From Trichomonas vaginalis G3 (taxonomy: Eukaryota; Parabasalia; Trichomonadida; Trichomonadidae): a stretch of DNA of 64,000 nucleotides. Positions 27,826-38,820 of the stretch are shown piece by piece. The stretch lies in assembly GCF_026262505.1 (NCBI RefSeq), contig NC_067207.1:28302082-28366081 (forward strand), in the 5' to 3' direction. Position numbers and translations under genes: made by a program. The notes beneath the pieces are model-generated. The model was not told the origin of the DNA and ran no database searches. It saw only the letters and a list, made by a program, of their open reading frames with translations. Each line of letters begins with the position of its first letter. Positions within the stretch are counted from its first letter, which is position 1.

Positions 27826-28860
27826 TTAAAGCTGATACAACGCAATATATGAATCAATGTTGCATTTACAGATATCTAGCAATTCGCTGGATCTATTTGA
27901 TTGAACGTAATGTTCAGACTTTAATAATTTTATAAATGGATATGTTTGCATTTTACCTTATAAGTATCTTTTAAATTCATTAGAAGAAACAAATAATATG
28001 ATAAACATGTGGCAAACAATAATTTCAAAGATTCTGAAATAATTTATGAACTTTAATTAAGTTCATAGATATGAAATGACACGATAACAATAGAGATGTC
28101 GAAGCTATAGGATTTTCATCCAGATAATAATATTATTATTCAAGATTGTGAGAGGTAATTGTGATCGGGGCTAATGATCTGCCATTTGAGAAAAAGTATG
28201 AATACCATATATTATTAATAGAATTAAAGAAGAGAATAAAATTTATTATTCATATTTCTCAAATGCCAGTCGTTTTAGCATTTTAATATAGTTACCTATA
28301 TGGACAAAGGAATAAATGGCGGAACCTCGCTTGTTTATTCTAAATATTATGTATTAATAAACGCACGATTATAGTTTCTTTTTGAATGAAATGTTAAATA
28401 AAGTTTTATGATCCATAGTGCGAAGATATAAACTTACCATGATTCTTTAGTCAATAAAATCAAATTTGATATATTTAATTTACCACACAACATTCGGATA
28501 TAAAATAATGGCTTTTTATAAGAATATAGTAACTCAAAATTTGGTTAAATTATACTCACATGAACAATGCTAATTTATGAAGCTGTATAAAATTTTCAAT
28601 TGGATCAAAATTAGACATTGTTCCTATATTTCTTCTATATCTATCGATGCTCGTGATGATAGTGTAAAAATGAGTTAACAATATATATATATTATAATAG
28701 ACATTGACGCTTTAATCATTTAATTTTAGATATAAAGATAACAAAGAAAACATGAGATCCTCTACTAAATAAAAGAATGAGAGATAGTAATTTTGTTCGG
28801 CTAATGCTAATATTAAGAGAATTTTACTGCATTTTATTTTATTCAATGATAATTTAAATG
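27826..28860. other. 1 kb AT-rich intergenic region
   Basis: No frame of note, no RNA gene recognised. Contains a TA-dinucleotide run near 28682 and the upstream region of the BET-like gene on its right. Otherwise nothing seen. Confidence 0.45.
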
Positions 28861-28869
28861 TCACTTTTT
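28861..28869 (+). promoter_or_regulatory. Initiator of the BET-like gene
   Basis: TCACTTTTT, matching TCAYTWY, 19 bases before the ATG at 28880. Confidence 0.6.
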
Positions 28870-28879
28870 TGATTGCTAC

Positions 28880-29602
28880 ATGGACCCATTTCTCCGTACA
28901 CAGTGTTTAAATATATTTGAAGATGAGCTCAAAACGCCACTTGGATGTGCGGTTATTGAAAGTTTGAAATCGTACGGGGAAAATGTCTATATGGCCTTTC
29001 CAATCGAAAAATTGCGCCAAAATCTTGAAAAAAATGTTTATAACTCAGTTGATTCATTTGCATCTGATATAAAAAACTCAGTTAAAAACTCGACAAGGCT
29101 TTTTGGTGCAGAAACGGAAGAATCTCTTGGACTCCAAACAATCTGTCATAATATACTTCAAAATTTATCTCATCTATCTAACTCTGGTAGCGGAAGTATA
29201 CTTGATTCACTCGAAAAAATATCATTAATTCTTGAAGGTGTCCTATCAGACATTTCAGACTCACATGAAGAGTTTATTAACAAAATACATACGAAAATGG
29301 CAAAGCCTACCATACGCCGTGATAATACAAATGTAGATATTTCAATTTTCGCTGAAAATGAAATAGATTTATCAGAATTACACGAAATACTCAAAAATCC
29401 ACCCACTGATAAAGCAATTGTTGATATAGTTGATATATTAATGCACTATGAGCTTAATTATTCTTCGAAAGATGATGAATTAACGATAGATTTGAGTAAT
29501 TGCGAGCCATACACCGTCGCCTTACTCAAAAAATACGTACAAGAAAATTCCCTTACACCAGATCCTACTGATGTTAAGAAAGAAAACAAGAGCTCTGAAT
29601 AG
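28880..29602 (+). CDS. Bromodomain plus NET (BET-like) protein, diverged
   Basis: 240 residues. Residues ~8-92 follow the bromodomain pattern: helix Z (LNIFEDELKTPLGCAVIESL), MAFPIEKLRQNLEKNVYNSV and DSFASDIKNSVKNSTRLFG, where the Asn of the KNST stretch falls at the acetyl-lysine-binding position. Residues ~150-215 match an extra-terminal (NET) domain: LSELHEILKNPPTDKAIVDI, then DELTIDLSNCEPYTVALLKK and YVQEN. The ZA-loop WPF and Tyr positions are poorly conserved, so acetyl-lysine binding is uncertain. BET proteins read acetylated histones and recruit transcription factors in the nucleus. The single bromodomain before NET, and the small size, are like other protist BET proteins. Confidence 0.65.
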   Translation: MDPFLRTQCLNIFEDELKTPLGCAVIESLKSYGENVYMAFPIEKLRQNLEKNVYNSVDSFASDIKNSVKNSTRLFGAETEESLGLQTICHNILQNLSHLSNSGSGSILDSLEKISLILEGVLSDISDSHEEFINKIHTKMAKPTIRRDNTNVDISIFAENEIDLSELHEILKNPPTDKAIVDIVDILMHYELNYSSKDDELTIDLSNCEPYTVALLKKYVQENSLTPDPTDVKKENKSSE

Positions 29603-30018
29603 AATAAAATGTTATGTTGTTTATAATTAATTTCCATTAATAATTGTTCTTACATTTCCTTTTTATCTACGAGAGTTAATTTTTGAAGGAATTATTTTCC
29701 TTATAAAATTATCAACTTTAAATACTTGATTTGGCAATGGAAAGCTAATATATACTTTCGGACAGATATAAAGCAATTCTATTTTCCATAAGTTAATTTT
29801 GATATTTTTATTTATTAATTTTAATGGAGTTTATTACTAAATTTATATCAAGTTAAAACAACATTAGCTAGATCTAATGATTTCACGCTTTAATATAATC
29901 AATAACAGTTCTCAAATTTTTAATTCTCTGATTTTAGCAATTTTTTCAATTGAATTCGGATATTTGATGGAATGATTGCCAAATTATTAAAGAAGTGAAA
30001 TGCGATTAACGTACAAAT
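29603..30018. other. Intergenic region, nothing recognised
   Basis: About 415 AT-rich bases. The only point of note is GATTAACGTAC just before the next ATG. No initiator of the TCA type is obvious for the next gene. Confidence 0.4.
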
Positions 30019-32283
30019 ATGCATGAAATACCTTCTTCTGACTCAGACTTTTTGAAACAACACCTAGATCTTTCTCATTCTATCAAAGAGAAAGGTTATG
30101 ATCAAGATACTACACTCGAATGCCTCCAAAACAAAGTCAACGAACTTCTAAAATTTCAGGAACATGCTGTAGAGCTACAAGCGAAACTCAAAATTACAGA
30201 GGAAAGATTTAATCTGCAAGAAGCTGAGTTTTCTTTCCAAAAGAACGAAATGCAACAAGAAATCGAACATCTGAGAGAAAATGAAAGACAATTGCGTATT
30301 GCTTTAGCTAAAGCTCAATCAGAAAAGTCAAATGCTGTTAACTATGTTGATGTTGAAGCTAGAATTGATCAGGAATCTTCAGAAATTCGGAATTTATCAA
30401 TCAAATTAAACAAATCTAAATCGAAAAAATCCCAACTGAAGCAAGAAAACCAATCTTTACGCGATAAAATATCATCTCTTTCAATGCAACTTGACGAATT
30501 ACGTACAGCTAATAATTCATTGAAAAATGAAATCAGTCAGGTTTCAGAAAATCTAAATCAAGAACGTGAATCAAGCAAACTTTCAAGTGATGATCATAAT
30601 AGAACACTTGAACGCTCAAGTCAACTTTCAGATCAAGTTTCTCAACTTCAAAGTAAGAATAATGAGCTTCAAACAAGAATATCGAAACTACAAGAGAGTC
30701 TACAGGCTCAACAAGATCAAAATAAATCATTAAAATCTACTCTCAGGCAAAAAGAATCAGAATCAAATTTGCAAACAGATGATTATAGGCGCCAGATTGC
30801 AGATTTGAAGCGCCAGAATGCAGATTTAGAAATGAGACTCAAACAACTCAATATCGACTATGAAAGGCAAAAGCAAAGAGCAAATGATTTATCACAAAAT
30901 CAAGAAATTTCTGAAAAAAGTAAAGAAGACAATGCAATGCAAATTAGTACTCTTCAATTTGAAAACCAAGAACTCAAAGCTAAAGCTGACTTGCAGGAGA
31001 AACAGCTGAAGAACTTTGAGGAAGCTAAAAAGAATTTGAAAGAAAAAGAATTATTATTTGATCATATTGAGCTTGAAAGAAAGTCAATATCCAATGATTT
31101 GGGTGTTGAACCAGATCCTATTGAAGGACCTTGGACAAATATGCATGAAAGAATCTTATCTGCTATACAAACAGAAAATCTTGCCAAATCAATTCAAAGT
31201 CAGAACGAGAAACTCAAAGCAAGACTAAAAGCAGCATTAGATGTAACTAATAATGATAGTGCTGCTAAGCAACAGCAAAAAGAAGAAGAGGAAGATCAAT
31301 ATGTATCAGCATTAAAGTCTTCATTGGATGGAGCACAGAAGAGAATAAATGAACTAGATGAAAAGATAGCAAATCTAGAATTCCAAAGAAAATTCTCTTC
31401 ATCAATCGAAATTACAAATTCAAAGTTGATGAAAGAGGTTGCAAAGATGCATTTAACACTTCATCCTGAACTAACAAATGTTCGAGCGTTAGTTTTATCA
31501 GTGATAATGGCAAAAAGGATCTCAAAAATGAAAGTTAATAATTCATATCGAGATGAAAAGGCTTTGAGTATATTCAAAGGCAGGCCAATATATTCACCAA
31601 TAGGAATGATTGATGATGTCAGAAAATCTTTCCGTTTATTAACACAAGAATTAGTTGATTGTAAATCTGGGCTAGTTCAAGCCATTAAAGATAGAGAAAA
31701 GTATAGTACTGAAAACCAGACATTATCTGTACAATTAAATACACACAAAGATGAGAATAAAATCGAAAGAAAACGAACAAGATTCCTCAAAAAGAGAATA
31801 ATCGAAATGCAACAAGAATTAGCTCTTCTTGTACCATCAGAAGAGTACCAAGAAGCTTGCAGAGCTGTTCAGACATTGCAAGAAAAACTAATTGCTGCAA
31901 AACAACAACATGCTGAACTAAACCAGAAAATCAATGATCTAAACAAACAAATCGAGGAAACAAAAAGTGACAAATCATTGGTCGAAACAAAATTATCGCA
32001 ATACGTTGATATTTCTAATGATATGAAGCTGCAGTTGAAGCAGAGCTTGAAGGAGATTGAGACATTACATATTCTCCTTGAAGAAAAGAATAAAGAGATA
32101 CTGGCCTTGGAAAGAGTTGTTTCGAGACAAAAATCTCTTGAAAAAACTGCTTCAGTTGCTTTTGCAAATTTAAAGCTTGGAGAAGAATCGGAAATACAGT
32201 TCGAACCTAAAATAGAAACTGCTACACTTTGTAACCAAGAACCAGCCTATTCATTAAACATCAATCCCGCATTCTTAGGATGA
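30019..32283 (+). CDS. Long coiled-coil protein, 754 aa
   Basis: Almost the whole protein is heptad-rich Gln/Glu/Lys/Leu/Ser sequence, in two long coiled-coil blocks (~35-360 and ~430-720), broken by a less regular part around 355-395 (LGVEPDPIEGPWTNMHERIL) and at ~460-545 (MHLTLHPELTNVRALVLSVI and SIFKGRPIYSPIGMIDDVRK), which may be a small folded domain. The C-terminus NQEPAYSLNINPAFLG is not coiled. No motor, SMC hinge or GRIP motif was seen. Likely a cytoskeletal, basal-body or Golgi tether type protein. The gene looks whole. Confidence 0.75.
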   Translation: MHEIPSSDSDFLKQHLDLSHSIKEKGYDQDTTLECLQNKVNELLKFQEHAVELQAKLKITEERFNLQEAEFSFQKNEMQQEIEHLRENERQLRIALAKAQSEKSNAVNYVDVEARIDQESSEIRNLSIKLNKSKSKKSQLKQENQSLRDKISSLSMQLDELRTANNSLKNEISQVSENLNQERESSKLSSDDHNRTLERSSQLSDQVSQLQSKNNELQTRISKLQESLQAQQDQNKSLKSTLRQKESESNLQTDDYRRQIADLKRQNADLEMRLKQLNIDYERQKQRANDLSQNQEISEKSKEDNAMQISTLQFENQELKAKADLQEKQLKNFEEAKKNLKEKELLFDHIELERKSISNDLGVEPDPIEGPWTNMHERILSAIQTENLAKSIQSQNEKLKARLKAALDVTNNDSAAKQQQKEEEEDQYVSALKSSLDGAQKRINELDEKIANLEFQRKFSSSIEITNSKLMKEVAKMHLTLHPELTNVRALVLSVIMAKRISKMKVNNSYRDEKALSIFKGRPIYSPIGMIDDVRKSFRLLTQELVDCKSGLVQAIKDREKYSTENQTLSVQLNTHKDENKIERKRTRFLKKRIIEMQQELALLVPSEEYQEACRAVQTLQEKLIAAKQQHAELNQKINDLNKQIEETKSDKSLVETKLSQYVDISNDMKLQLKQSLKEIETLHILLEEKNKEILALERVVSRQKSLEKTASVAFANLKLGEESEIQFEPKIETATLCNQEPAYSLNINPAFLG

Positions 32284-32893
32284 AATCATTTAAATTTAAT
32301 TTTATTTGTTTTTTATAATAAAAATTCTTTATGTTCTTTTAGGAATTATAAGTATATTTCTAGATTGAAACTACATTAAACTTAATCATCTATGCTTGCC
32401 AATTAACAAATCAAAACATATCCACTCATACTTAACATATTATATTCATTAGATTTATCAAAAACTTATTATATTCATTAGAGTAAATATTAATACAAGC
32501 TTAGACTTTAATTCGAATTTCACAACTTAGGTATAACATTTTGGTATTAATATTTGTTTCTCATCCTTCAAAATTATACCCAAAAAAACATTGGATATAA
32601 GGAATAATTAGATTTGGAATGAGAGACAATTAAATGACTAAAAAGGTGCAATGTTTTCATTCTCATCTAAAAACTAGATCATGAATAAGTTTATACCAAA
32701 AAACATTATGATTTAATTTTTGCTAACGAATTGAACTTTCAAGAAGATATCTTAACAGGTTCAATGCAAATTGAGTTGCGATATGAGACGGGATATTAGA
32801 ATCCATATGTTTTTGAATATCTAAATGCAAAGTCATTCAATAAGGTTCAGAAAAAAATTATTGTTAATTTTAAAAAAATGAAGAAAAAAAAAT
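32284..32893. other. Convergent intergenic region with a short direct repeat
   Basis: About 610 AT-rich bases between convergent genes. TTATATTCATTAGA appears twice at ~32449 and ~32468. Otherwise nothing recognised. Confidence 0.45.
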
Positions 32894-35251
32894 TTATTCA
32901 CCAATTGTTCTTGAGTTTTCAACATCAGTGCAGAAATCTTTCCATCTTATTTCTTCAGTGATTCCAACTCTGTACTTTCTGAACAAAGCGTTGAGTTGTC
33001 CAGCGCGAAGAACAATTCCAACATCTTCCAATCTCTTCTGGAATTCATTTGATGTAATTGTTTCTGACTGAATTCCGACGAAAGCAACTCCAATTCTTCT
33101 TCTCTTGCAAGACAATCTGTCTCTTATCTGGAGACATGTTGCCATTGCATCTCTGTTTACTTCAGCACTGATTGGCTCTCCAGATATTCCAGCTTTAGCC
33201 CATTCAGAATCGATATCTTCTGCTTCAACAGCTCTTTCAAACAACTTGTAATTGAAGATCTCTTTCTTCCTTGAGTCTCTGAATGCAGAACACAAATCTT
33301 CCATCTCAGCCCTCATCGCTGTGAACTGGACATTGTTGAATGCTGCAGCGACTTTGAAGACTTGGATGAATCCTGTGTGCTGTGGATCGTATGGCTCGAA
33401 GATGTCTGAGACAGATAATCTCCTCATCCTTGAGAAACTCTTGAACCTGCGAAGGAAATTGTGAACTATCGGCGCGAAGTCTGGTAGCGGTTTTTCTTGT
33501 TGGTAAGATTTCTCTGGTTCTGGTTCAGGTTCTGGCTCTGCGTGGTTGAGAGCGGAAAGGAACTCTCTGTAGTTGACTTCCGGTGATCCTGTGACTCTGA
33601 AGAAAGAGATGAGGCCGCGGACATCAGACTGGTTCAAGTTCAACTGCATGTCGAGTAAAACGTCGAGGAAAACTTGGTTTGGAACGCATCCTCGCCTTCT
33701 TCTGTCGTTTTTCTCGAATTCGGATTGAAGGGAATATACATTGGCGCTCTTCTGGATGTTGAGGAGTAAAAGATTGATCGCTTTCGGAGGTTTGCCGGCC
33801 ATGGTCGGATCTCTTGCTCTGACTTCGTCTTCTTCGACTGGTTTGCGGGCGGAAAGACGGAGCTCAGCATCTTCTGGATCAACAGCTGTGCAGAGATCGC
33901 GCCAGGAAACAGTGGCGAACCTTTTGCCTGGATATTGCTGGCAAATTAAGTTCAAATCTTCGCGGTTGGCATCGAAACCGATCATGCCAAGAGCAGATTG
34001 TAATTGTTCGACGGTCATTTCGCCAGTATTTGCACGATCAAAACGAGATGCGGATTGCATGAGAGTTGTTGGACTTGTAGCGAGGAATTGCTTGAGATTG
34101 CCGATGACATCTTTGATCGTTGTGGAAGAACGCATTGTTTGCTGTGGTGTTATGGCAGATGCGAACTTATGATAATCAATTTCGCCATTTTGGAGTCTGT
34201 AGTTTTCAGCGATGGCAAAGATTTCATCGTTGGAGAGTGAAAGTTGCATTGAAGCGACAATTTGTCCGAAAACGCGAATTGGGCATGAATCTGGGTTTCC
34301 ATGCCTTGCGAGAGGGTCAAAGTAGTCACTAACGTGGATTCTACGGCTGACGATGATCTGGCGAATGTCGTTGAGTAAGTTGTCAACAGAAATCGAAGGT
34401 TTTGTCTCAGTTTTTTCTTGTTCTGGAGCATTTTCGGATACTCTTGGCTTGTAAGCTTCGACTGTTGCAATGAACTGCTTGTAGTTGCAATATCCCGTGT
34501 CTACTTGGTAGAATGGAAAAGCGATATCTCTTAATTCGACTGGAGTAAGGGAGGCTCCTGTAGATGAGATGGCAGCAATGAAAGCATCTAGGGAGAGCTT
34601 GCCGCTGTTCATTGAATCAGCGCGTTTGAAGAGACCGTACAAGTCTACAGAGCGAGATTTGATATATCTCCAAACTAAGACGAAGCAGTCTGGGAGTTCA
34701 TCGATCGGAGCATCTGGGTTGACTTGCTTGACGGAAACAGTTTGGACGTCGTTTTGAAGTCTGAAATAATCGATTAAACCTGTAATTGTGTCGGCATAAA
34801 CTTTAACAAGAAGCTTTGTAAGTGGAGAGCAGCCAAATGCTCTGTAGAAGTCATTGGCACTAACTTTGCCTTTGTTTGCTGGATCAAATTGCTTAAGGAC
34901 TTCGCGGACGGATTGCCTACGAAGAGCAAGCTCAGATCCAAAGCGGCGCAATTCTTCTGTGCAATTTGGTGTCTTTGTTGACGCGCCTTGGTCATAACTC
35001 TTTGATAATTCAATAGTTTGCTGAAGAGCCTTCCAATCAACGCCTTCACCCTTCTTGAATGCTTCTGCAAGTGTCTGAACTTGTTGTGGTGTGAAATTCA
35101 AGCCAATGGAGGAAATCCATCTGTGGAGAGAAACTGGTGAAATAATACCGTTACGCTTGCGATCATACGATGTAAGCTCAAGCTCGACATCAACGGCATT
35201 TCTGTCGCAGGTTTGTCTAATACGTGCAATGAGTTGCTGAACAGCTTCCAT
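32894..35251 (-). CDS. Multi-EF-hand protein, EFCAB6-like
   Basis: 785 residues starting MEAVQQLIARIRQTCDRNAV. Built from repeated modules of ~130-150 residues, each with a helical hairpin then an EF-hand-like loop: DRKRNGIISPVSLHRW, DPANKGKVSANDFYRA, DSMNSGKLSLDAFIAA, DRANTGEMTVEQLQSA and DPQHTGFIQVFKVAAA. Several loops keep Asp1, Gly6 and a hydrophobic residue 8 but lack acidic residues at 3, 5 or 12, so calcium binding is likely in few of them. This serial, degenerate layout is that of EFCAB6-type axonemal proteins. A flagellar or axostyle microtubule role is therefore plausible. Linkers are Pro/Glu-rich (EPEPEPEPEK). Codons are C/G-rich, suggesting strong expression. Confidence 0.65.
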   Translation of the reverse strand: MEAVQQLIARIRQTCDRNAVDVELELTSYDRKRNGIISPVSLHRWISSIGLNFTPQQVQTLAEAFKKGEGVDWKALQQTIELSKSYDQGASTKTPNCTEELRRFGSELALRRQSVREVLKQFDPANKGKVSANDFYRAFGCSPLTKLLVKVYADTITGLIDYFRLQNDVQTVSVKQVNPDAPIDELPDCFVLVWRYIKSRSVDLYGLFKRADSMNSGKLSLDAFIAAISSTGASLTPVELRDIAFPFYQVDTGYCNYKQFIATVEAYKPRVSENAPEQEKTETKPSISVDNLLNDIRQIIVSRRIHVSDYFDPLARHGNPDSCPIRVFGQIVASMQLSLSNDEIFAIAENYRLQNGEIDYHKFASAITPQQTMRSSTTIKDVIGNLKQFLATSPTTLMQSASRFDRANTGEMTVEQLQSALGMIGFDANREDLNLICQQYPGKRFATVSWRDLCTAVDPEDAELRLSARKPVEEDEVRARDPTMAGKPPKAINLLLLNIQKSANVYSLQSEFEKNDRRRRGCVPNQVFLDVLLDMQLNLNQSDVRGLISFFRVTGSPEVNYREFLSALNHAEPEPEPEPEKSYQQEKPLPDFAPIVHNFLRRFKSFSRMRRLSVSDIFEPYDPQHTGFIQVFKVAAAFNNVQFTAMRAEMEDLCSAFRDSRKKEIFNYKLFERAVEAEDIDSEWAKAGISGEPISAEVNRDAMATCLQIRDRLSCKRRRIGVAFVGIQSETITSNEFQKRLEDVGIVLRAGQLNALFRKYRVGITEEIRWKDFCTDVENSRTIGE

Positions 35252-35946
35252 TTACGTTTAGATTTTTTTCTTGATTTTTACACTCACTTCATTTTAATAT
35301 GGAAATCACATCAACTATATACCCAAATCTTATATTTTATCTAATGGTCGAAAGGCACATAAAATTCAGATGAATCTAATTCTTGTTGAACATTTGAAAA
35401 GATACAAGATATCCAAATTATATTAACTAGTGATAGTTAGTATGAAACGACATCACATTGGGTTTATACTCATATTTTCAATCAATTTTACATTCTATGA
35501 GCATACCAGGCTTTCAAGCACCTTCAATTTGTCTATCTGACTGATAATTCAATATAATCAGCTGTTTTATTTTCACTTTGGATGAGGTTACTCATGGTCT
35601 AGATTTCTCGGAAATTAGATGAGTTGTGTTATTGAGTATCCCACAATTCACATATGCTTATATCAATAGAGCAGGTAGAACTGCCAGATTCCATAAGATT
35701 AATTAAAGCATCGGGTAGTTGACACCAAGCAAGAAGATGATAACAGAAAAGCTTGCAATTTTATGATTTGTAACGAGAGTTTTAGTAATTGAATTTATCT
35801 TGATTATGACAGTTTTCGCGTTTGAATCAAAAATAATCCTATTTTAGAAAATTATTTTTTTTATCATGGTTTTGTAGACTTTATTCAAACAATAATAACA
35901 CAAATAAAAACATAAATGTTTTGATAATCCGGAAGTAACAAAAAGC
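35252..35946. other. Intergenic region, nothing recognised
   Basis: About 695 AT-rich bases between two minus-strand genes. AAACGTAA directly precedes the EF-hand gene's ATG on the minus strand. No frame, repeat or RNA gene seen. Confidence 0.4.
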
Positions 35947-36582
35947 TTACTCAAATATGTGATATCTTAATCTTTCCAATCTTTGCCGGTTTTCAAGCGC
36001 CTTGTTGTAGTAATCGCGTTGTTGTTGAACACTCTTCATCTTTGATTCATTAATAGTATCTGTTGCGAGTTGATCTTGTTCTTCACGTTTTTTGAGCCTA
36101 TCCATATGAAATGTCTTTTCAGCAAGAACACTACTGACATGCATTGCACGAGTCTGCTTATCCATATCAGAAATTGGTGTTTTCAAGTAAGAAGTTTGAT
36201 ACATTTCTTCAGGATCTGGAAGCATTCCTGAATCTGGCTCTGGTTTGGAAATCCAGAATGTATTATATCCAACAGGTAAACTTCCGTGACGTGTTGCGAA
36301 TTGCTGGGAAGTTGACATTGTAATTCCTGGTCCAAGCCTTGAACCGTTTTGATTAAAAGCATTCATTTTATTTCTATCAAGTTGTGAAAGTCTTGAATCT
36401 ATTCTTTTTGCCTCGCTTTTGAAATTCATTTGCCTTAATAAACCAGATTGAGTTTGTCTTTGAGGGCCAACTTGCGGATTTGGATTTGTGCAATATCCAA
36501 GTCGCCTAAATGTTCCTTCGGGAGTTGGTTCTGGCATCTTTATTTCACGTGGCTCACGTTTGGCGAATGGTAGATCACTCAT
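35947..36582 (-). CDS. Basic protein, possibly microtubule-associated, 211 aa
   Basis: Starts MSDLPFAKREPREIKMPEPT. The first ~130 residues are Pro/Gly/Arg-rich and lack regular structure (RRLGYCTNPNPQVGPQRQTQ, TRHGSLPVGYNTFWISKPEP); ~140-211 form a basic helix or coiled coil (FHMDRLKKREEQDQLATDTI). Short Pro/Arg-rich proteins with one helix are common among microtubule inner proteins of flagella. It neighbours the EF-hand gene on the same strand, which makes a shared cytoskeletal role attractive. No family recognised; treat as hypothetical. Confidence 0.55.
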   Translation of the reverse strand: MSDLPFAKREPREIKMPEPTPEGTFRRLGYCTNPNPQVGPQRQTQSGLLRQMNFKSEAKRIDSRLSQLDRNKMNAFNQNGSRLGPGITMSTSQQFATRHGSLPVGYNTFWISKPEPDSGMLPDPEEMYQTSYLKTPISDMDKQTRAMHVSSVLAEKTFHMDRLKKREEQDQLATDTINESKMKSVQQQRDYYNKALENRQRLERLRYHIFE

Positions 36583-37076
36583 TTTTTTTCTCTAAAATAA
36601 CGAATCTAAAAAGGTGTCAAATTATAGAATTTTAACGTTTTGTTTTTTATTCCTGAATATAGATAGAGATATTATAAAGGTGTCAAATTCGAAACCAAGA
36701 TTTCCTAAATCCATATTTTTAATCAATTTCGATATTTTTCTGGATTATGATAGACTGTTTTCCTATCTGGCATCTCACAAATTGTTACATGTAAGATATT
36801 GCTTTTATCACCCAACATTTGATATGTTATAATTCAAGATTCTCAACTTGATTATCCAACAAACGTTCAAATTTAATAGGTTCTCATGAATTAAATAAGA
36901 AATTACCATATTGAACTGGTAACTAATAAGATTTCGAATTACAAAGGGTAGATAGGTGAAATTTTTACCATTATTTTTGGATTTTGAGAATGTGCAACCA
37001 AATCCAAATAAATGTGATCTATCCAATACATGAATTTTTTTCCCCGCAGATACTGCTGGATTTTTTTTTTTAATAA
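36583..37076. other. Divergent intergenic region, nothing recognised
   Basis: About 495 AT-rich bases between divergent genes. GGTGTCAAATT occurs twice (about 36612 and 36679), hinting at a small duplication. No clear initiator. Confidence 0.4.
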
Positions 37077-38363
37077 ATGGTGTTGTTTCAACTCAACAAT
37101 CAAATACTTCAGAGGATTAATACCTGTCGAACGTGCGACAAGATAACTGTGAAAATTAATAACGTCGAAATCATTCTTAATAAATACTTTGCCGTTGCAA
37201 TTTCAAAATTGATCTATGCAAATTATCTGTTAGATAATAATATTGCCATTATTGACATTACCACAGAAATAGAAACACCAGATACATACAATATATTGAA
37301 AGATATCCTTCAATATAGGAAATCAGAAGTTGAATGCAATGAAACCGTGTTGAAAGATCTCTTTCATATCGGATTAAAATTAGATATTAATGAACTAATT
37401 GATTTGTATAAAAAGAGCATCAGAGATAATACAAAAATCGACAAAAATAATTGTATTGATTTACTTGAATTTTATTTCGATATATCTGCTGAAGACAATA
37501 CATTTAAATGTGCAGATTTCATATCCTCTCATTTCTTTGAAATTGATGAAGATAAACTCAGATCAATTTCGAAAAAACTCGGACTTGACATTCTGCAAAG
37601 AATAATCATGAGTGATAAACTCAAAATCAAAGATGAAGATTCACTAGCAAAATTCGTCATTTCACTCACAAAAGAAAGTAAAATATTTTACCAATTGATT
37701 GAAAATATTCGATTAGAGTTTTGCAGCAAACAAATTATTGATGAAATTCGAAATTTAAGTAATGAAAGTAACTATAATATCATCATTAACTCTTTCCATG
37801 ATTCTTTATTGAGAATAAGAACTACTAAATCTAATTATCCTCGTTACAATATTCAAGACGACTTTCTACAAAAGATTTCTGAACTAAAGAAATCAAATGA
37901 TTTCTCAAATATTTATAAATTCTTAGATGAAATATCTGAAAAAGATAATAAAATTATGATGTCGATTGCATTAAATGGACTTGCAGGGACAGAAAAATCG
38001 CCCGAATATTATATTATCCATGAAGCAGCTCGAGCTGGAAATCTCAGACTTGTTAAATGCCTTGGGGAATATGGATTTGATATTGAAACAAAGGATAAAA
38101 GAAATGGAGATAATCCACTCATTATTGCATCATATACTGGTCATCTTGAAGTTGTTCAATATCTTATCTCAATTGGAGCTAATAAAGAAACAAAGAATAA
38201 TGGTGGATGGACTCCACTCATTTGTGCATCAGATTATGGTTATCTTGAAGTTGTTAAATATCTTATCTCTGTTGGAGCTGATAAAGAAGCAAAGAATAAT
38301 AAAGGAAAAGCATGTTACAATTATGGAAACCGTGATATAAGAAATTATCTATCTTCAATATGA
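37077..38363 (+). CDS. BTB-like/ankyrin-repeat protein, 428 aa
   Basis: N-terminal ~95 residues (KITVKINNVEIILNKYFAVA, then DTYNILKDILQYRKSEVEC) have the spacing of a diverged BTB/POZ fold, followed by a BACK-like helical region to ~280. From ~300 there are about three ankyrin repeats: IIHEAARAGNLRLVKCLGEY, PLIIASYTGHLEVVQYLISI and PLICASDYGYLEVVKYLISV. The last repeat is cut short and the protein ends NRDIRNYLSSI. This is a standard member of the expanded BTB-ankyrin family of T. vaginalis, presumed protein-interaction or ubiquitin-ligase adaptors. The low repeat number suggests either a short member or loss of repeats. Confidence 0.85.
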   Translation: MVLFQLNNQILQRINTCRTCDKITVKINNVEIILNKYFAVAISKLIYANYLLDNNIAIIDITTEIETPDTYNILKDILQYRKSEVECNETVLKDLFHIGLKLDINELIDLYKKSIRDNTKIDKNNCIDLLEFYFDISAEDNTFKCADFISSHFFEIDEDKLRSISKKLGLDILQRIIMSDKLKIKDEDSLAKFVISLTKESKIFYQLIENIRLEFCSKQIIDEIRNLSNESNYNIIINSFHDSLLRIRTTKSNYPRYNIQDDFLQKISELKKSNDFSNIYKFLDEISEKDNKIMMSIALNGLAGTEKSPEYYIIHEAARAGNLRLVKCLGEYGFDIETKDKRNGDNPLIIASYTGHLEVVQYLISIGANKETKNNGGWTPLICASDYGYLEVVKYLISVGADKEAKNNKGKACYNYGNRDIRNYLSSI

Positions 38364-38820
38364 TTAATGATATCAAATACATTTTGAACATAAGCTACAA
38401 TTTGCTTTAATGATAATTCTTGTTTTAGCTAAATTAGGTCAATAATAAAATTGATATGATAACTAAATTTATTCTGTTTATTCTGATATTATATTGTTAA
38501 AGAAATCATATGAAGCAGGTTCAAGTAATGCTGCTTTTGAGTCTGATGCAATATGTTTGATGGACATATTTGTGATTCTCTTTTATTTCATTGTAATTTC
38601 TTAGCGTTTTACAACTTGCAAGATCCCAACTATTTAAAATGAAAGCAAAGATGATTCTTTCACTATGAGAACTCAAATATTATCAAATTTGAGATAATTG
38701 TTGAAGTAAAGAGTTCTTGAAACAAAATATTAAATATACATAAATAGTACTATTTAAATCTAACTTAATTTCGATTTTTCGATTTTTGTTTTAGGGAAAA
38801 ATTTTCTAAAAAGAAAAAAA
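38364..38820. other. Intergenic region, nothing recognised
   Basis: About 455 AT-rich bases between two plus-strand genes. An A-rich run directly precedes the next ATG. No RNA gene or repeat recognised. Confidence 0.4.
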
